From JANYJZ01 sp964523395 (lineage in GTDB: Bacteria; Bacteroidota; Ignavibacteria; UBA10030; SZUA-254): a DNA stretch of 59,052 nucleotides. The stretch spans positions 1 to 59,052 of the forward strand of contig CAZFXS010000015.1 of NCBI GenBank assembly GCA_964523395.1. The letters run 5' to 3'. The notes under the pieces are model-generated. The model saw only the letters and a program-made list of their open reading frames with translations. It ran no database searches and was not told where the DNA came from. How positions within the stretch are numbered: position 1 is the first letter of the stretch; each line of letters starts with the position of its first letter. This document shows, in pieces, positions 42,401 to 51,156 of this stretch. The position numbers and the translations under genes are program-made.

Positions 42401-45094
42401 CGCACCGACTGAAATTCCATCGACCAAGACATCAGCAATATGATAACCGGTGTTCGGCGTAATCGTAAACGACTGGTTATTATTGTAATCAACCCCTACT
42501 GCGCCCGAGGGTGAGATAGAACCGTTCGCTCCCGCTGAAGCTGTGATCGTAAAGTTATCAATCTCGAACGAAGCACTGATGGTGTGGTTTGCCGTAACGT
42601 TGTTGAAATTATAGTTCGTTATTGCACCAACAGAAATTCCATCGACCAAGACATCCGCAACATGATAACCAAGATCCGGCGTAATCGTAAACGACTGGTT
42701 ATTATTGTAATCAACCCCTACTGCGCCCGAGGGTGAGATAGAACCGTTCGCACCTGCTGAAGCTGTGATTGTAAAGTTATCAATCGCAAACGAAGCGCTG
42801 ATCGTATGATTTGCCGTAACGTTATTGAAATCATAGTTCGTCACCGCACCGACGGAAATACCGTCCACCAGCACGTCGGCTACATGGTAACCGGTATTGG
42901 GAGTGACCGTAAATGACTGGTTGCTTCCATGATTCACAACGACACCGCCAGACGGACTAATTGCGCCATTCGCACCCGCAGACGCCGTGATTGTGTATGT
43001 ATCAATTGCAAAGCTTGCCGAGATTGTATGGTTTGCGGTGACATTATTAAAATCATAATTCGCGACTGCACCAACAGAAATTCCATCCACAAGAACATCG
43101 GCAACATGGTAGCCGGTATTCGGAGTAATGGAAAATGACTGGTTATTGTTGTAATCAACACTTACAGCTCCTGAGGGGCTGATCGCACCATTCGCTCCCG
43201 CCGATGCTGTAATTGTATATGTATCGATCGCAAACGAAGCACTGATAGTATGATTTGCTGTAACATTGGTGAAATTATAATTTGTCACAGCGCCAACGGA
43301 AATCCCGTCAACCAGCACATCAGCAACGTGATAACCGGTGTTCGGCGTAATTGTAAATGATTGATTATTGCCGTGATTTACAGACACTGAACCCGAAGGA
43401 GAAATAGAACCATTCGCTCCCGCAGAAGCAGTAATGGTAAACGTATTGATTTCACCAAAGGCGAAATCGCTGAAAGAGATCACACCGGTAACCTGAGCAC
43501 TTGTGCCGGTCAAGGTACCTACTGTCGGCAACGACCAGTTAGGAGAATTATATTTTCCTGCTATCAGGTTGGCTGTATTCACGCCGGCATCAAGATCGCC
43601 CGCCGAAAAATTGAATGTCGCATCGTATGTCGTAAACACAACGCCATTATTCGTGACGGTCCAGTAGCGGTTAACGCTTTTTGCCGGATTGATTGCTGAT
43701 GAAGATAAATTCGGATGGTCGCCTGCAATTGAATTAACGGAAAGCGTTCCGGATGAAGTTACGTTTCCGAACGCGATGGTTACAGGCAAATACGCGGTTG
43801 GCGAACCGACCTCAAACGTCACACTTGTCGGACCTGTCGCGATTGTTTTCAGCAGGTTACCGTTAACATAACCTGTTGTTCTAGTTATGGAGCCCGATGA
43901 ACCAAGAGTAAGGGTGTATGGGCCAGTTGATAGAACGTTAGCCCCGAGAGCCAGCACACCGTTGACAGCAGTATTAACTCCGAGATCCGCGCCAAAACTG
44001 TTATTTAATGTAAGGTTATTAAATGTCGTCGATGTGCTTCCGCCGATAGTTTGCGAACCGGTCGCAAGCGAACTTAAAACTACAGTATTGGAATTCGAGA
44101 TTGTCAGCGTGCCGGAAGAATTATTTGTCCAGTCTCCGATCAGTGTTAATGTGCCGGCACCGATGGAATGCGCGCCGGTTCCGGTCAGCAACAGGTTGCC
44201 GTACGTCGGGGAAAGCGAGACAACCTGTGTTGCGGTTGAATTATTATTATACTCCACCGTGCTTGATTCATTCAGCGTATAGGTTGAAAAACCTGTGGGA
44301 AACGTCCCCGCTACCGTTGCTGAGCTTCCGATGGTAAGGTGTGAATTTGCAGCAAGGTTCAGGGACATTCCGGCATTACCGGTTATACTATATACTGTGG
44401 TCCCGTTTGAAGTTTTCAGAAGCCCGCCGTTCGCAACTGTGAGGTTGCCAGTTAACTCCGTCGCGGTTAAATTTTTCTGAAGAGTTACACTGGCCGGATT
44501 GCTGATGATAAGATTACTGAAATCAACATTTGCATTGCTAGGAAGATTTTGTGCAGATGTTCCGTTGTAACTAAACGTCACCGTCGACAGGGGTATAACG
44601 CTACCTGGGTTGATAATGGGATCAGGTGCTCCGCTTAAATTTACTGTGACATTCATACCTGCTGTAAATGAGAGCGCTCTGTTACCGCTTAAGTCTATAA
44701 ATGAAAGATTAAACGTGCCATTCCCATCCCACTGTGAGTTCCTGTTACAGCGAATCGTGAATGCGGTCGCACCGCTGGCATTGATGGTTCCATTATTAGT
44801 AAAGTCAATACCACCTCCTCTTCCATACGACAGAACTTTTCCTGTTCCGTCGCCCTGTAACACCGCACCGGTCTGCACGGTTAAATCCCGAAGGTTGGGA
44901 GTATTAACGTTCAATGTAACAGTTGTGCCGGTGGCGATGATAACATCATCATTATTCCCCGGTACACCATTGCTCCATATTGCAGCATTGTTCCAGTTAC
45001 CGGAAGCAACCGATTGTGTTGTGGCGGCAAAAAGCATTGAAGACGGAGCCAGCAACAATACTGCTATAAGCGCTAAAATTTTCCCCTTGGCCAT
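39491..45094 (-). CDS. Giant secreted protein with 15 InlB-B-like repeats and T9SS sorting domain
   Basis: 1867 aa from the ATG at 45094 (AGGGG 5-6 nt upstream; a longer open frame to 45205 crosses the promoter). Signal peptide MAKGKILALIAVLLLAPSS and onward, then about 550 residues of beta-rich sequence with a G8-like start (WNNAAIWSNGVPGNNDDVII). Next come 15 tandem repeats of about 74 aa, each carrying [TS]ITASAGANGSISPSG, GYH[VI]ADVLVDG and NVTANHTISASF, the pattern of divergent InlB B-repeats. A fibronectin-like domain and a type IX sorting domain (NYPNPFNPSTTIRFDLP ... KKMVLVK) close it. Likely an adhesive surface fibre. Confidence 0.88.
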   Translation of the reverse strand: MAKGKILALIAVLLLAPSSMLFAATTQSVASGNWNNAAIWSNGVPGNNDDVIIATGTTVTLNVNTPNLRDLTVQTGAVLQGDGTGKVLSYGRGGGIDFTNNGTINASGATAFTIRCNRNSQWDGNGTFNLSFIDLSGNRALSFTAGMNVTVNLSGAPDPIINPGSVIPLSTVTFSYNGTSAQNLPSNANVDFSNLIISNPASVTLQKNLTATELTGNLTVANGGLLKTSNGTTVYSITGNAGMSLNLAANSHLTIGSSATVAGTFPTGFSTYTLNESSTVEYNNNSTATQVVSLSPTYGNLLLTGTGAHSIGAGTLTLIGDWTNNSSGTLTISNSNTVVLSSLATGSQTIGGSTSTTFNNLTLNNSFGADLGVNTAVNGVLALGANVLSTGPYTLTLGSSGSITRTTGYVNGNLLKTIATGPTSVTFEVGSPTAYLPVTIAFGNVTSSGTLSVNSIAGDHPNLSSSAINPAKSVNRYWTVTNNGVVFTTYDATFNFSAGDLDAGVNTANLIAGKYNSPNWSLPTVGTLTGTSAQVTGVISFSDFAFGEINTFTITASAGANGSISPSGSVSVNHGNNQSFTITPNTGYHVADVLVDGISVGAVTNYNFTNVTANHTISASFAIDTYTITASAGANGAISPSGAVSVDYNNNQSFSITPNTGYHVADVLVDGISVGAVANYDFNNVTANHTISASFAIDTYTITASAGANGAISPSGGVVVNHGSNQSFTVTPNTGYHVADVLVDGISVGAVTNYDFNNVTANHTISASFAIDNFTITASAGANGSISPSGAVGVDYNNNQSFTITPDLGYHVADVLVDGISVGAITNYNFNNVTANHTISASFEIDNFTITASAGANGSISPSGAVGVDYNNNQSFTITPNTGYHIADVLVDGISVGAVANYDFNNVTANHTISASFAIDNFTITASAGANGSISPSGAVGVDYNNNQSFSITPDLGYHVADVLVDGISVGAVTNYDFNNVTANHTISASFAIDNFTITASAGANGSISPSGAVGVDYNNNQSFTITPNTGYHVADVLVDGISVGAVVNYDFNNVTANHTISASFAIDNFTITASAGANGSISPSGAVGVDYNNNQSFTITPNTGYHVVDVLVDGSSVGAVTNYDFNNVTANHTISASFAIDNFTITASAGANGSISPSGAVGVDYNNNQPFTISPNTGYHVADVLVDGSSVGAVTNFDFNNVTANHTISASFAIDNFTITASAGANGSISPSGAVSVDYNNNQSFSVTPDPNYHIADVLVDGISVGAVSNYDFNNVTANHTISASFAIDTYSIVATAVGNGTITPSGSVTVNHGDDQSFAMVPDLGYFITDVFVDSVSVGAVSNYDFNNVTANHTIEVHYSILSNTIQATAAAHGSISPSGSVSVNYGDDRSFTVTPDLGYYISDVHVDSVSVGAVSNYTFTNVTSAHTIEAYFAIQTNIVKATAGANGSITPSGNVAVNYGDDQLFTITPNAGYYISDVHVDSVSIGAVSNYTFTNVTSAHTIEAYFALYSYTIQASAGANGSISPSGTVGVNHGDDQSFVITPNTGYYISDVHVDSVSVGAVSNYTFTNVTANHSIQAFFALQTYTITASAGANGSISPSGNVVVNHGASQSFTVTPNAGFFISDVHVDSVSVGVVTSYTFINVTANHTIQAFFVANSSPSVVNLLQPGNGDTLSLVTDLDPIDFRWSSSVDPDANDTVSYSIRVFGPGIDSTLSGLSDTSVTMILAGIQAGGSYQWYVTATDGDATVASADTFTFHVDFGSGVEESAGIPKEYMLYQNYPNPFNPSTTIRFDLPYASTVTLKVYNLLGQEVATVFEDQTMSAGYQRAAIDGANLPTGVYLYRLTANGGNDNVYVSVKKMVLVK
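40118..43444 (-). repeat. 15 tandem 222-bp coding repeats
   Basis: Units of about 74 codons. Repeats 4-10 (read in protein direction) are almost identical at the protein level, whereas 11-15 form a diverged subgroup with DSVSVGAVSNY and GDD in place of DGISVGAV and NNN. This points to recent internal duplication or gene conversion in the N-terminal part of the array. Confidence 0.93.
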
Positions 45095-45164
45095 TCTATC
45101 CCCTTTGGTTGTTATCTTCGTTGTTTTTCTAAAAATATTTAAATAACCGTATTTTTTTGCGAAC

Positions 45165-45195
45165 AGAAGATAACATATAAAAATGCGTTTGTCAA
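45165..45195 (-). promoter_or_regulatory. Candidate promoter of the giant repeat protein
   Basis: TTG, exactly 20 nt, TATCTTCT on the minus strand; about 64 nt of leader before the ATG at 45094. Position supports that start over the one at 45205. Confidence 0.5.
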
Positions 45196-45300
45196 TAGCA
45201 TACAAACATTTTTTTTATGTTGTGACGTAAATCAGCCAAAATAAGGGGTTTTGGTGAATACGGGGAAATTTGGAGGATGAAAGAATGATGAATAACAAAA

Positions 45301-45335
45301 AAAATCCGCCTTAAAACTCTGTTTAGGCGGATTTT
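45301..45335 (-). terminator. Intrinsic terminator of the PHP-phosphoesterase gene
   Basis: AAAATCCGCC and GGCGGATTTT form a 10-bp stem; on the minus strand it is followed by a run of eight T. Confidence 0.88.
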
Positions 45336-45381
45336 CTATTAACCTAAAAATAGGTGTTTTTTACAAAAAAAAAGGCTTATC

Positions 45382-48300
45382 CTACTTGATCAAAACCATC
45401 CGTTCTGTCTTTTGGAATGTCATTGAGGGATTTTCAACGCTCACGGCGTCAATTTTATAGAAGTACATTCCGCTGGCAATCCGGGGGCTCCAGGTAACCC
45501 TATGGAAACCTGCTTCCAGTTCGCCTTCAACCAGTGTCGCTACCTCAACCCCGAGAAGATTGTACACCTTCAAACGAATCATACTCTTTACAGGAAGATC
45601 ATATTTTATCTCTGTCGACGGATTAAACGGATTGGGATAGTTTTGATAAAGAGCGAATGCCTGCGGTACAGTTTCCGTTGATGAGTTTTCGTTGATTAAC
45701 CGTATTTCTTTTATCCCTTCGGGAATCTGCATTGAACCTGTCGGAGTAAGGAAAATACGCTCTGTTCCAATCTCAGCAAAAATATGAGCATCCGTTATGG
45801 GTGAAATATCCCATGTAAATGTTACCGGCAACTGTGACTGTATCATAACCGGAAGAGTAACATACGTTTTACCAGAAGCATTAAAGAACTCTGTTGATTT
45901 CTGCGACGCAAACCGGACATCAAAAGAGCCTTGCGGGGGAACCGGAGGCAATTCCGCAGAAACAGCTTGTGCCTCCGTCAGCATCTTACTCGCCAGCATA
46001 AGAGACCGTGTATGACCCGCTCCATCATCAAATGTAAGAACACTATGTTGTGTATTAGACTCTTCATGATTAATGTGATACACTGATTTAGACTGGTTTT
46101 GTAAGGCAGTAGAAGATAGTATCAGTATTCCGGGCTGATTGGCCTTTACCCAGTATGCTTGCATAGGATAAATCGAATCAGTAACAGTGTAAGCACCGTT
46201 ATAACCGAAATACGAAGAACTGACAAGCCCCGACGGCTGTTCTATAATGGAAGCAATCCCGACAGAAGAAGAAATCGACCCTATAATATTCCATCCGCTG
46301 ACAACCCCGATGGAATCCGCAGGAAGTGTTTGTCCGTTTAAAACAATATTTTCAGGATTATTAAACTTTACCCAATACCCGACTCCTCCAAGCAATGTAT
46401 CCTTTTGTTGATATCCCCCAAGATACGAAAATGCCTGTGAACTGCTTGAAGGAAATACAACCGACTTCCTCGCGTCAGATACCTGGACTGGTAGCGAAAC
46501 CAGGTTCCATCCCGACTGAACATTATTGGAAACCGATGTACATTGCAGTGACTGATTCGCCGGAGCGCTAAACGCAGTTTCAAGATCTTCCTGGTTTCGT
46601 GCCTGCACAGAAACAGTATAGTCCGTACAACCAAGCCCCGACAGCGTAAGTCCCGATGCCCCGCCCCATTCCGCGTACGTTCTCCAGTCCGGAGTGCCTG
46701 CCACAGAACCGTTTTGCTGAACATACGCAACAACAGTGTCATACTCGATTTTTACGGCAAACTTAGTATATGCCGGATTTGTTGCGGGATTAACTTCGAG
46801 ATGGATAAACAACCCGTTAACCAGCGTCAATACGGGCAGGCCTGGGGTTACTGCCAACGTGTTGATGTTGATCTCGCCTGCCAGACCTTCGCCGGAACCA
46901 TTGTAGGGAATGACACGGTAGTAATATCGTGCATCCACGTTGAGACTTGCATCATCAAAGAAAATTGAATTCGACGGTAAATCACCTATTTGATCAAACG
47001 GTCCATCGGCAAGCAGAGAGCGGTAGACATGATAACCATCTTCGTTTGATGCGGTATCTTTCCAGTGTAGCGTGAGGCTTGTTGCCGCTTTGTTAGAATA
47101 TGAAAGATCCAACGGTGCCATCGGTACGTTTACCGTGGTAAAGTTCCATGGTGCGTTGGTTGACATCAGTTCGCCATCGACATTCTTAGCAATTACTTTC
47201 CAGAAATATGTGGCGCTTGGCTGAAGATTTTCATAAAAATAATTTGTTCCGCTAACATTTGAATCAACCTTAATAAGCGGAGGATCATTCGCGTCAAGAT
47301 AGACATCATACGATGTGGCGCTGGCTGATGTATCCCAGGTTAACGTACCGCTCAGCGGTTTTTCAATCGAACCTGAATCAGGCAACAGGAGTACAAACGA
47401 CCCGGGAGGATCGATTGTTGTAAAGTTCCAGGGCGCGCCGGTTGCTATCGTGGTATCGCTGGCATTCCGCGCGACGATCTTCCAGTAGCTCAGCGTATTT
47501 TCCGGTAACGGGCCGTAGGAATATGTTGTCCCGGCCTGATTGGAACTGACTAACGGCGGCGGATTCGATGTTCCGAAATAGACATCATACCCTGTCGCAT
47601 TTGTAGAAGTTTGCCAGGACAAAGATCCTGAAACCACCTGATGTAAAGCACCGTTTGAAGGTGAAAGCATGGCAAATGAACCGGGCGCATTCAGGACTGT
47701 TGTAAAATCCCATGGAGATCCAGTTGCTGTTGTGTTTTGTGCACCGTTCTTTGCTATTACCTTCCAGAAATATTGAGTATTGTTTGAGAGGCCGCCATAA
47801 GCATAAGACGTACCTGCTTGATTTGCACTGACGATTGTTGTCGGTGGATCTGATGTACCGAAATACACATCGTATGTCAACGCGTTTGCAGACGATTCCC
47901 AGGTAAGATTACCGGAAAGCGGCCGGTTAATTTGTCCATCGGTTGGTGTCAGAAGTGCAAATGCACCAGGTGTAATAACCACAGTCGTGAAATTTCTCGG
48001 GGATCCTGTCCCATCAACAGTAGATGTGGAATTCTTAGCGACAACTTTCCAGTAATATGTCGTTCCGCTAACCAAATTACTATAGTTATAGGATGTTCCG
48101 ACCTGATTTGAACTGACTACTGTAGTCGGAGGAGTAGTTGTTCCAAGATAAACATCATATCCGGTGGCATTGGTGGAAACATCCCACGTTAATGATCCGC
48201 TTAGAGCAACTCCTGTCGCAGCATTAGCAGGAGTTTGCAACGCGAACGCGGCAGGCGGCGGCGTTGAAGAGGTGGTGACCCAGATCGGTGCGCTCCATGC

Positions 48301-49401
48301 TTCATCACCACTGGGGTCTACGACATAAGCATAATAATAGTATGTGGTACCGTTTGCCTGAGGTTGGGAAAAAATTAATGAATCTCTGTTTGACACAGAA
48401 GTTAATGTAGTAGGTGCAGTTCCCGAACCGGGAACACCGTATCGGATAGTTATTGTATTGTTTGTCGATTCGCCAGTATTTACAACTTTCACGCGAAGAG
48501 GGACAGGAGTTGCTGTCGTAAATATTTCTCCCATCTGATGAGTTCCCGATTCAAAACGCAACTCTAAGTTATGATCTTCTGTAGCATATGTTCGTCGATT
48601 CCGCAAACCATCAATAATATTTGCTTTAGTAAGAGAGGTTGCAAGTACCGCTGTGCGCTGTTGGTTTGCCCGGCCAAATGTTGTATTGTGATTATCCTGA
48701 TTTGCACAAGGAGCCACATGATATCCGATTTTTAATAGATCGTGATATCGTGCTTCATAATTTCCAGTGGATGGATCACCTTCACTTGTATTTGTTGATG
48801 TTGATGGTCCATTTTTTATCGCAACTCCCATAACAACACTATCCCACGCTGCTTTGTATGCCGTAGTAAAGATATTTCCGAATTGATCTGTAGCTGGGTG
48901 AGCAAAATATAGAAATCCATTATATTTCTTAAGGGAGTCAACAAGAACCGAAAAATTGTTCTTTGGTACATAGACATCATAAATGCCCGGATTCCAACCG
49001 TAAAGTTTATCTGTACCATAAATAAGAGAATGACCCCCACCTGTTGCCGTAGTTCCCCACTCTTGACCATAGAGACCAACAAATGTCCCATCTTGATTCA
49101 CTGAATCTGCTTCACGTACACCTGATCTCCACAAATTCAGTGTCATCGGAAATCCACCATCAACATGATTATGATCGCTTATTCCAAGAAAGTTCATATT
49201 TGGAGAACTTTTTGCATAAGTAATATTCCGGGCAACAGGTAAATTATAGGTGGTATGATTCGATTGGTCCTGATTCCCATCAGAGTACCAAGAGTGGGAA
49301 TGGATATCACCAAAATAGATATTGTATGTTTGCGCTTGAACGAGCGCGGGTATCGCGCACACCATTGCGAGCGCGAAGAGAAGTGGGAGGCGGTTCTTCA
49401 T
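45382..49401 (-). CDS. Secreted PHP/CehA-type phosphoesterase with Fn3-like repeats and T9SS sorting domain
   Basis: 1339 aa. Signal peptide 1-23 (cleavage after VQA). Residues 25-300 form a PHP-like metal-dependent phosphoesterase domain: HSH in FGDIHSHSWYSDG (His34, His36), GISDHNH, a Glu in GQEWG, FAHPATD and NQDNHNTTFG. About five repeats of 90 aa follow with the pattern TYDVYFGTSDPPT...YFWKVIAKN, resembling fibronectin type III, then a further Fn3 domain (SLTLHWKDTASNEDGYHVYRS), a beta-rich region, and a type IX sorting domain (NYPNPFNPSTEIKYDLP). Exported, cell-surface enzyme; phosphoester substrate unknown. Confidence 0.86.
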   Translation of the reverse strand: MKNRLPLLFALAMVCAIPALVQAQTYNIYFGDIHSHSWYSDGNQDQSNHTTYNLPVARNITYAKSSPNMNFLGISDHNHVDGGFPMTLNLWRSGVREADSVNQDGTFVGLYGQEWGTTATGGGHSLIYGTDKLYGWNPGIYDVYVPKNNFSVLVDSLKKYNGFLYFAHPATDQFGNIFTTAYKAAWDSVVMGVAIKNGPSTSTNTSEGDPSTGNYEARYHDLLKIGYHVAPCANQDNHNTTFGRANQQRTAVLATSLTKANIIDGLRNRRTYATEDHNLELRFESGTHQMGEIFTTATPVPLRVKVVNTGESTNNTITIRYGVPGSGTAPTTLTSVSNRDSLIFSQPQANGTTYYYYAYVVDPSGDEAWSAPIWVTTSSTPPPAAFALQTPANAATGVALSGSLTWDVSTNATGYDVYLGTTTPPTTVVSSNQVGTSYNYSNLVSGTTYYWKVVAKNSTSTVDGTGSPRNFTTVVITPGAFALLTPTDGQINRPLSGNLTWESSANALTYDVYFGTSDPPTTIVSANQAGTSYAYGGLSNNTQYFWKVIAKNGAQNTTATGSPWDFTTVLNAPGSFAMLSPSNGALHQVVSGSLSWQTSTNATGYDVYFGTSNPPPLVSSNQAGTTYSYGPLPENTLSYWKIVARNASDTTIATGAPWNFTTIDPPGSFVLLLPDSGSIEKPLSGTLTWDTSASATSYDVYLDANDPPLIKVDSNVSGTNYFYENLQPSATYFWKVIAKNVDGELMSTNAPWNFTTVNVPMAPLDLSYSNKAATSLTLHWKDTASNEDGYHVYRSLLADGPFDQIGDLPSNSIFFDDASLNVDARYYYRVIPYNGSGEGLAGEININTLAVTPGLPVLTLVNGLFIHLEVNPATNPAYTKFAVKIEYDTVVAYVQQNGSVAGTPDWRTYAEWGGASGLTLSGLGCTDYTVSVQARNQEDLETAFSAPANQSLQCTSVSNNVQSGWNLVSLPVQVSDARKSVVFPSSSSQAFSYLGGYQQKDTLLGGVGYWVKFNNPENIVLNGQTLPADSIGVVSGWNIIGSISSSVGIASIIEQPSGLVSSSYFGYNGAYTVTDSIYPMQAYWVKANQPGILILSSTALQNQSKSVYHINHEESNTQHSVLTFDDGAGHTRSLMLASKMLTEAQAVSAELPPVPPQGSFDVRFASQKSTEFFNASGKTYVTLPVMIQSQLPVTFTWDISPITDAHIFAEIGTERIFLTPTGSMQIPEGIKEIRLINENSSTETVPQAFALYQNYPNPFNPSTEIKYDLPVKSMIRLKVYNLLGVEVATLVEGELEAGFHRVTWSPRIASGMYFYKIDAVSVENPSMTFQKTERMVLIK

Positions 49402-49442
49402 CGACTAAGCTTACATCCTGAAATTTTTGTTTGAAATCAGTA

Positions 49443-49473
49443 CAAATTTAAACATTTTTCATCCGATATACAA
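49443..49473 (-). promoter_or_regulatory. Promoter of the secreted phosphoesterase
   Basis: TTG, exactly 20 nt, TAAATTTG: a perfect match to the Bacteroidota -7 consensus TAnnTTTG. About 40 nt upstream of the ATG. Confidence 0.7.
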
Positions 49474-49507
49474 TACCCTGCCGCTAAAGAACTACCGGCA
49501 TCACACA

Positions 49508-49538
49508 TTGCCGGAATCGGTTATTTTTCATATACTTA
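49508..49538 (+). promoter_or_regulatory. Candidate promoter of tadA
   Basis: TTG, exactly 20 nt, TATACTTA, the same -7 sequence as the argC promoter; about 27 nt before the tadA ATG. Confidence 0.4.
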
Positions 49539-49564
49539 GAAGGAAATTACAACACGTATTCGAA

Positions 49565-50035
49565 ATGAATTCTGATAAACAACACGAATATTTTATGGAA
49601 CTTGCCCTCCGCGAAGCGGAACTCGCTCTCGCGCGGAAGGAAGTCCCTGTCGGCGCGGTGATTGTGCAGAACAACAAAATCATCGGCAAAGGCTCCAATC
49701 AGATTGAATTGCTGCAGGACCCGACCGCTCACGCCGAGATGATCGCCATAACTGCCGCAGCTACGCACCTTGAAAGCCGCCGGCTTGAAGAGTGTACATT
49801 GTACGTTACGCTTGAACCGTGCGCCATGTGTGCCGGCGCCATTGTGCTCGCGCGAATACCGACGCTGATCTTCGGTGCGTATGATCCTAAGGCAGGGGCA
49901 TGTACATCATTGTATACGATTACCAACGACTCGAGACTGAATCACCGGGTACATACCAAGGGAGGAGTACTTGAAGAAAAATGCGGTGGGATTTTAAAAG
50001 AATTTTTTAAGGAACGCCGGCCGGGGTTTCAATAG
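49565..50035 (+). CDS. tadA: tRNA-specific adenosine deaminase
   Basis: 156 aa from the ATG at 49565. Zinc-dependent deaminase motifs HAE (in DPTAHAEMIAI) and PCAMC are intact, with the general acid Glu in HAE. TadA changes A34 to inosine in tRNA-Arg(ACG), and that very tRNA is encoded at 27858. An open extension to 49427 runs through the promoter region and is left out. Guanine or cytosine deaminases share the fold, but length and the ITNDSRLNHRV segment favour TadA. Confidence 0.9.
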   Translation: MNSDKQHEYFMELALREAELALARKEVPVGAVIVQNNKIIGKGSNQIELLQDPTAHAEMIAITAAATHLESRRLEECTLYVTLEPCAMCAGAIVLARIPTLIFGAYDPKAGACTSLYTITNDSRLNHRVHTKGGVLEEKCGGILKEFFKERRPGFQ

Positions 50036-50039
50036 AGAT

Positions 50040-50068
50040 TTCACCACAGAGACGCAGAGAGCACAGAG
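50040..50068. repeat. Short purine-rich intergenic repeat (CACAGAGA type)
   Basis: The stretch reads CACCACAGAG, ACGCAGAG, AGCACAGAG: imperfect units of CACAGAG between convergent tadA and prfA. It resembles a short motif often seen between genes in environmental genomes; only this copy is in the window. Confidence 0.4.
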
Positions 50069-50076
50069 ACGTATTA

Positions 50077-51153
50077 TTACTTCGAACTTTCCTGAAGTTT
50101 TTCCGCGCGGTCGGCAATCTTGAGCTGTTCAATGAGCTCATCTAACTTCCCGTCGATAATATCAGAAAGATTGTACAGCGTTAAACCGATACGGTGGTCG
50201 GTGACGCGGTTCTGGGGAAAATTATAGGTACGGATTTTATCGCTCCGGTCGCCGCTCTTTACCATAAGCTTTCGTTGCTGTGAAACCAACGCGTTTTGTT
50301 CCTGCACCTGTATTTCGTACAGCTTCGACCTCAGCATCTTCATTGCTTTTTCACGATTCTGAAATTGCGACCGTTCCTGCTGACAGGCGACGACAATTCC
50401 CGAAGGCTTGTGCGTAATCCGCACAGCTGTTTCCACTTTGTTAACGTTTTGTCCTCCCTTGCCGCCGGACCGATACGTCGCAAATTCCAAATCCGCGGGA
50501 TTAATTTTAATATCCGCATCGACTTCCTCAAGTTCCGGAAGAACCGCCACTGTTGCCGCAGATGTATGAACGCGTCCCTGCGCTTCCGTTTCCGGAACGC
50601 GCTGGACGCGGTGAACGCCGCTTTCATATTTCAGTGTACCGAACGCGCCGACGCCTTTCAGGGAAAAAATCACTTCCTTGAATCCGCCCTTGCCGGTATC
50701 GTTCCAGTCCATCATCTCGGTTTTCCATCCCTGGCGCTCGGCATACCGTGTATACATTCTGTATAAATCCGCTGCGAAGAGCGCAGCCTCTTCGCCTCCG
50801 GTACCGCCGCGGATTTCCACAATACAGTCTTTGTCGTCATTGGGATCTTTTGGGATGAGAAGAACTTTTAAATCCTCTTCGAGCGCGGTAAGAGCAGCTT
50901 GCGCTTCGTCAAGCTCAGCCCACGCAAGATCTTTCATTTCGGGGTCATCGGAAGAATTGGCAAGAGCCTTAAGATTTTCGGCGTCGGTCTTCGCTTTTTT
51001 GTATTTCTGATATGCCTGGACGATGGGTGTGAGTTCGCTATGCTCTTTACTCAGCTGGCGGTATTTTTCCTGGTTACCGATAACCTCGGGATCAGCCAAC
51101 AACCGCATAAGCTCTTCATACCGAAGCGCGGATTTTTCAAGCTTATCAAACAT
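50077..51153 (-). CDS. prfA: Peptide chain release factor 1
   Basis: 358 aa. The GGQ motif (SGGKGGQNVN) triggers peptide release, and the PxT anticodon tripeptide (PET in RVPETEAQGRVHTSA) marks it as RF1, recognising UAA/UAG. Length normal. 3 nt downstream of the DUF1385 gene, a conserved pairing in many bacteria. Confidence 0.97.
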   Translation of the reverse strand: MFDKLEKSALRYEELMRLLADPEVIGNQEKYRQLSKEHSELTPIVQAYQKYKKAKTDAENLKALANSSDDPEMKDLAWAELDEAQAALTALEEDLKVLLIPKDPNDDKDCIVEIRGGTGGEEAALFAADLYRMYTRYAERQGWKTEMMDWNDTGKGGFKEVIFSLKGVGAFGTLKYESGVHRVQRVPETEAQGRVHTSAATVAVLPELEEVDADIKINPADLEFATYRSGGKGGQNVNKVETAVRITHKPSGIVVACQQERSQFQNREKAMKMLRSKLYEIQVQEQNALVSQQRKLMVKSGDRSDKIRTYNFPQNRVTDHRIGLTLYNLSDIIDGKLDELIEQLKIADRAEKLQESSK

Positions 51154-51156
51154 ACG

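Noticed and set aside
40118..43444. Possible CRISPR array because of many regular repeats
   Set aside because: Units are 222 bp, in frame, and encode InlB-B-like domains; no short repeats with unique spacers, no cas genes.
44610..45146. + strand open frame of 178 codons opposite the repeat-protein N-terminus
   Set aside because: Antisense to a clear secreted-protein gene, crosses its promoter, and has no domain.
45095..45205. Longer N-terminus of the giant repeat protein
   Set aside because: Extension runs through the promoter-like element and precedes a clear signal peptide with its own ribosome binding site at 45094.
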